This document shows, one piece after another, positions 6,271-6,354 of a DNA stretch of 6,354 nucleotides (position 1 is the first letter of the stretch; every line of letters starts with the position of its first letter). The notes under the pieces are model-generated. The model made no database searches, had not been told where the DNA came from, and worked only from the letters and a program-made list of their open reading frames with translations. The position numbers were made by a program, and so were the translations under genes. Source of the DNA: an uncultured Acetatifactor sp. (GTDB lineage Bacteria > Bacillota > Clostridia > Lachnospirales > Lachnospiraceae); contig CAJUCT010000028.1 in assembly GCA_910585015.1 (NCBI GenBank), forward strand, positions 53,553 through 59,906, written 5' to 3'.

Positions 6271-6277
6271 CTTCCTT
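6271..6277 (-). promoter_or_regulatory. ribosome binding site that decides the rmlB start
   Basis: AAGGAAG on the minus strand places AGGA six bases before the ATG at 6266. The alternative ATG at 6281 has only A/T-rich sequence (TGCATAA) before it and no Shine-Dalgarno match. Confidence 0.8.
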
Positions 6278-6301
6278 TCATTTATGCAGAGCATTTTGCT
6301 C

Positions 6302-6330
6302 ATTGTACCAAGCCGCTTACGCGGCAGCAA
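6302..6330 (-). promoter_or_regulatory. candidate sigma-A promoter for rmlB
   Basis: On the minus strand TTGCTG (6325-6330) and TACAAT (6302-6307) are separated by exactly 17 bases. The -10 box matches the consensus at five of six positions, the -35 only at three. Transcription would start near 6295, leaving a leader of about 29 bases before the ATG at 6266. The spacer holds a palindrome, GCCGC-GTAA-GCGGC (6312-6325), which could be a regulator site or part of a dispersed repeat. Sequence beyond the window may contain other promoters, so this operon may begin further upstream. Confidence 0.4.
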
Positions 6331-6354
6331 GTGCTAAAATATTTTTCCGCTAAA

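Noticed and set aside
6267..6281. Longer rmlB start at the ATG at 6281
   Set aside because: There is no ribosome binding site before it, and the good AAGGAAG site would lie inside its coding sequence.
6289..6301. Stem-loop in the rmlB leader
   Set aside because: The five-base arms span the predicted transcription start, so the RNA would probably contain only part of the stem.

Overview
The window holds part of a polysaccharide operon in which every supported gene lies on the minus strand, so transcription runs from the right edge to the left edge. In transcription order the genes are rmlB (dTDP-glucose 4,6-dehydratase), rmlA (glucose-1-phosphate thymidylyltransferase), a membrane-anchored GH25 muramidase-like protein, rmlC (dTDP-4-dehydrorhamnose 3,5-epimerase), a Wzm/TagG/RgpC-type ABC permease, and a Wzt/RgpD-type ATPase whose 3' end runs off the left edge. 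The plus strand carries long open frames, but these are antisense shadows of the conserved genes.

The protein sequences, the strong GAGG/AGGA Shine-Dalgarno sites, the GH25 wall hydrolase with an N-terminal membrane anchor and the roughly 50% GC content suggest a Gram-positive Clostridia, possibly a Lachnospiraceae gut bacterium. This is an inference from style, not a database match.

Right to left: 6267-6354 holds a plausible sigma-A-type promoter and the rmlB ribosome binding site. Next come rmlB, a 112-bp gap with a 9-bp stem-loop, and rmlA. rmlA overlaps the GH25 gene by 11 bp. After an 81-bp gap comes rmlC, then the permease 13 bp further on. A 166-bp gap with duplicated sequence and three hairpins precedes the ATPase, which starts at TTG.

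Functionally, RmlA, RmlB and RmlC make dTDP-4-keto-rhamnose; RmlD, which completes dTDP-L-rhamnose, is not in the window. The ABC pair would export a finished, probably rhamnose-containing glycan. The ATPase has a C-terminal extension resembling the Wzt carbohydrate-binding domain, which fits recognition of the glycan chain before export. The GH25 enzyme is translationally tied to RmlA and would act on peptidoglycan outside the membrane, perhaps where the glycan is inserted or attached.

The least ordinary parts are the GH25 protein inside the rhamnose gene set, with an added beta-sandwich-like domain, and the duplicated ribosome-binding-site module with hairpins between permease and ATPase.
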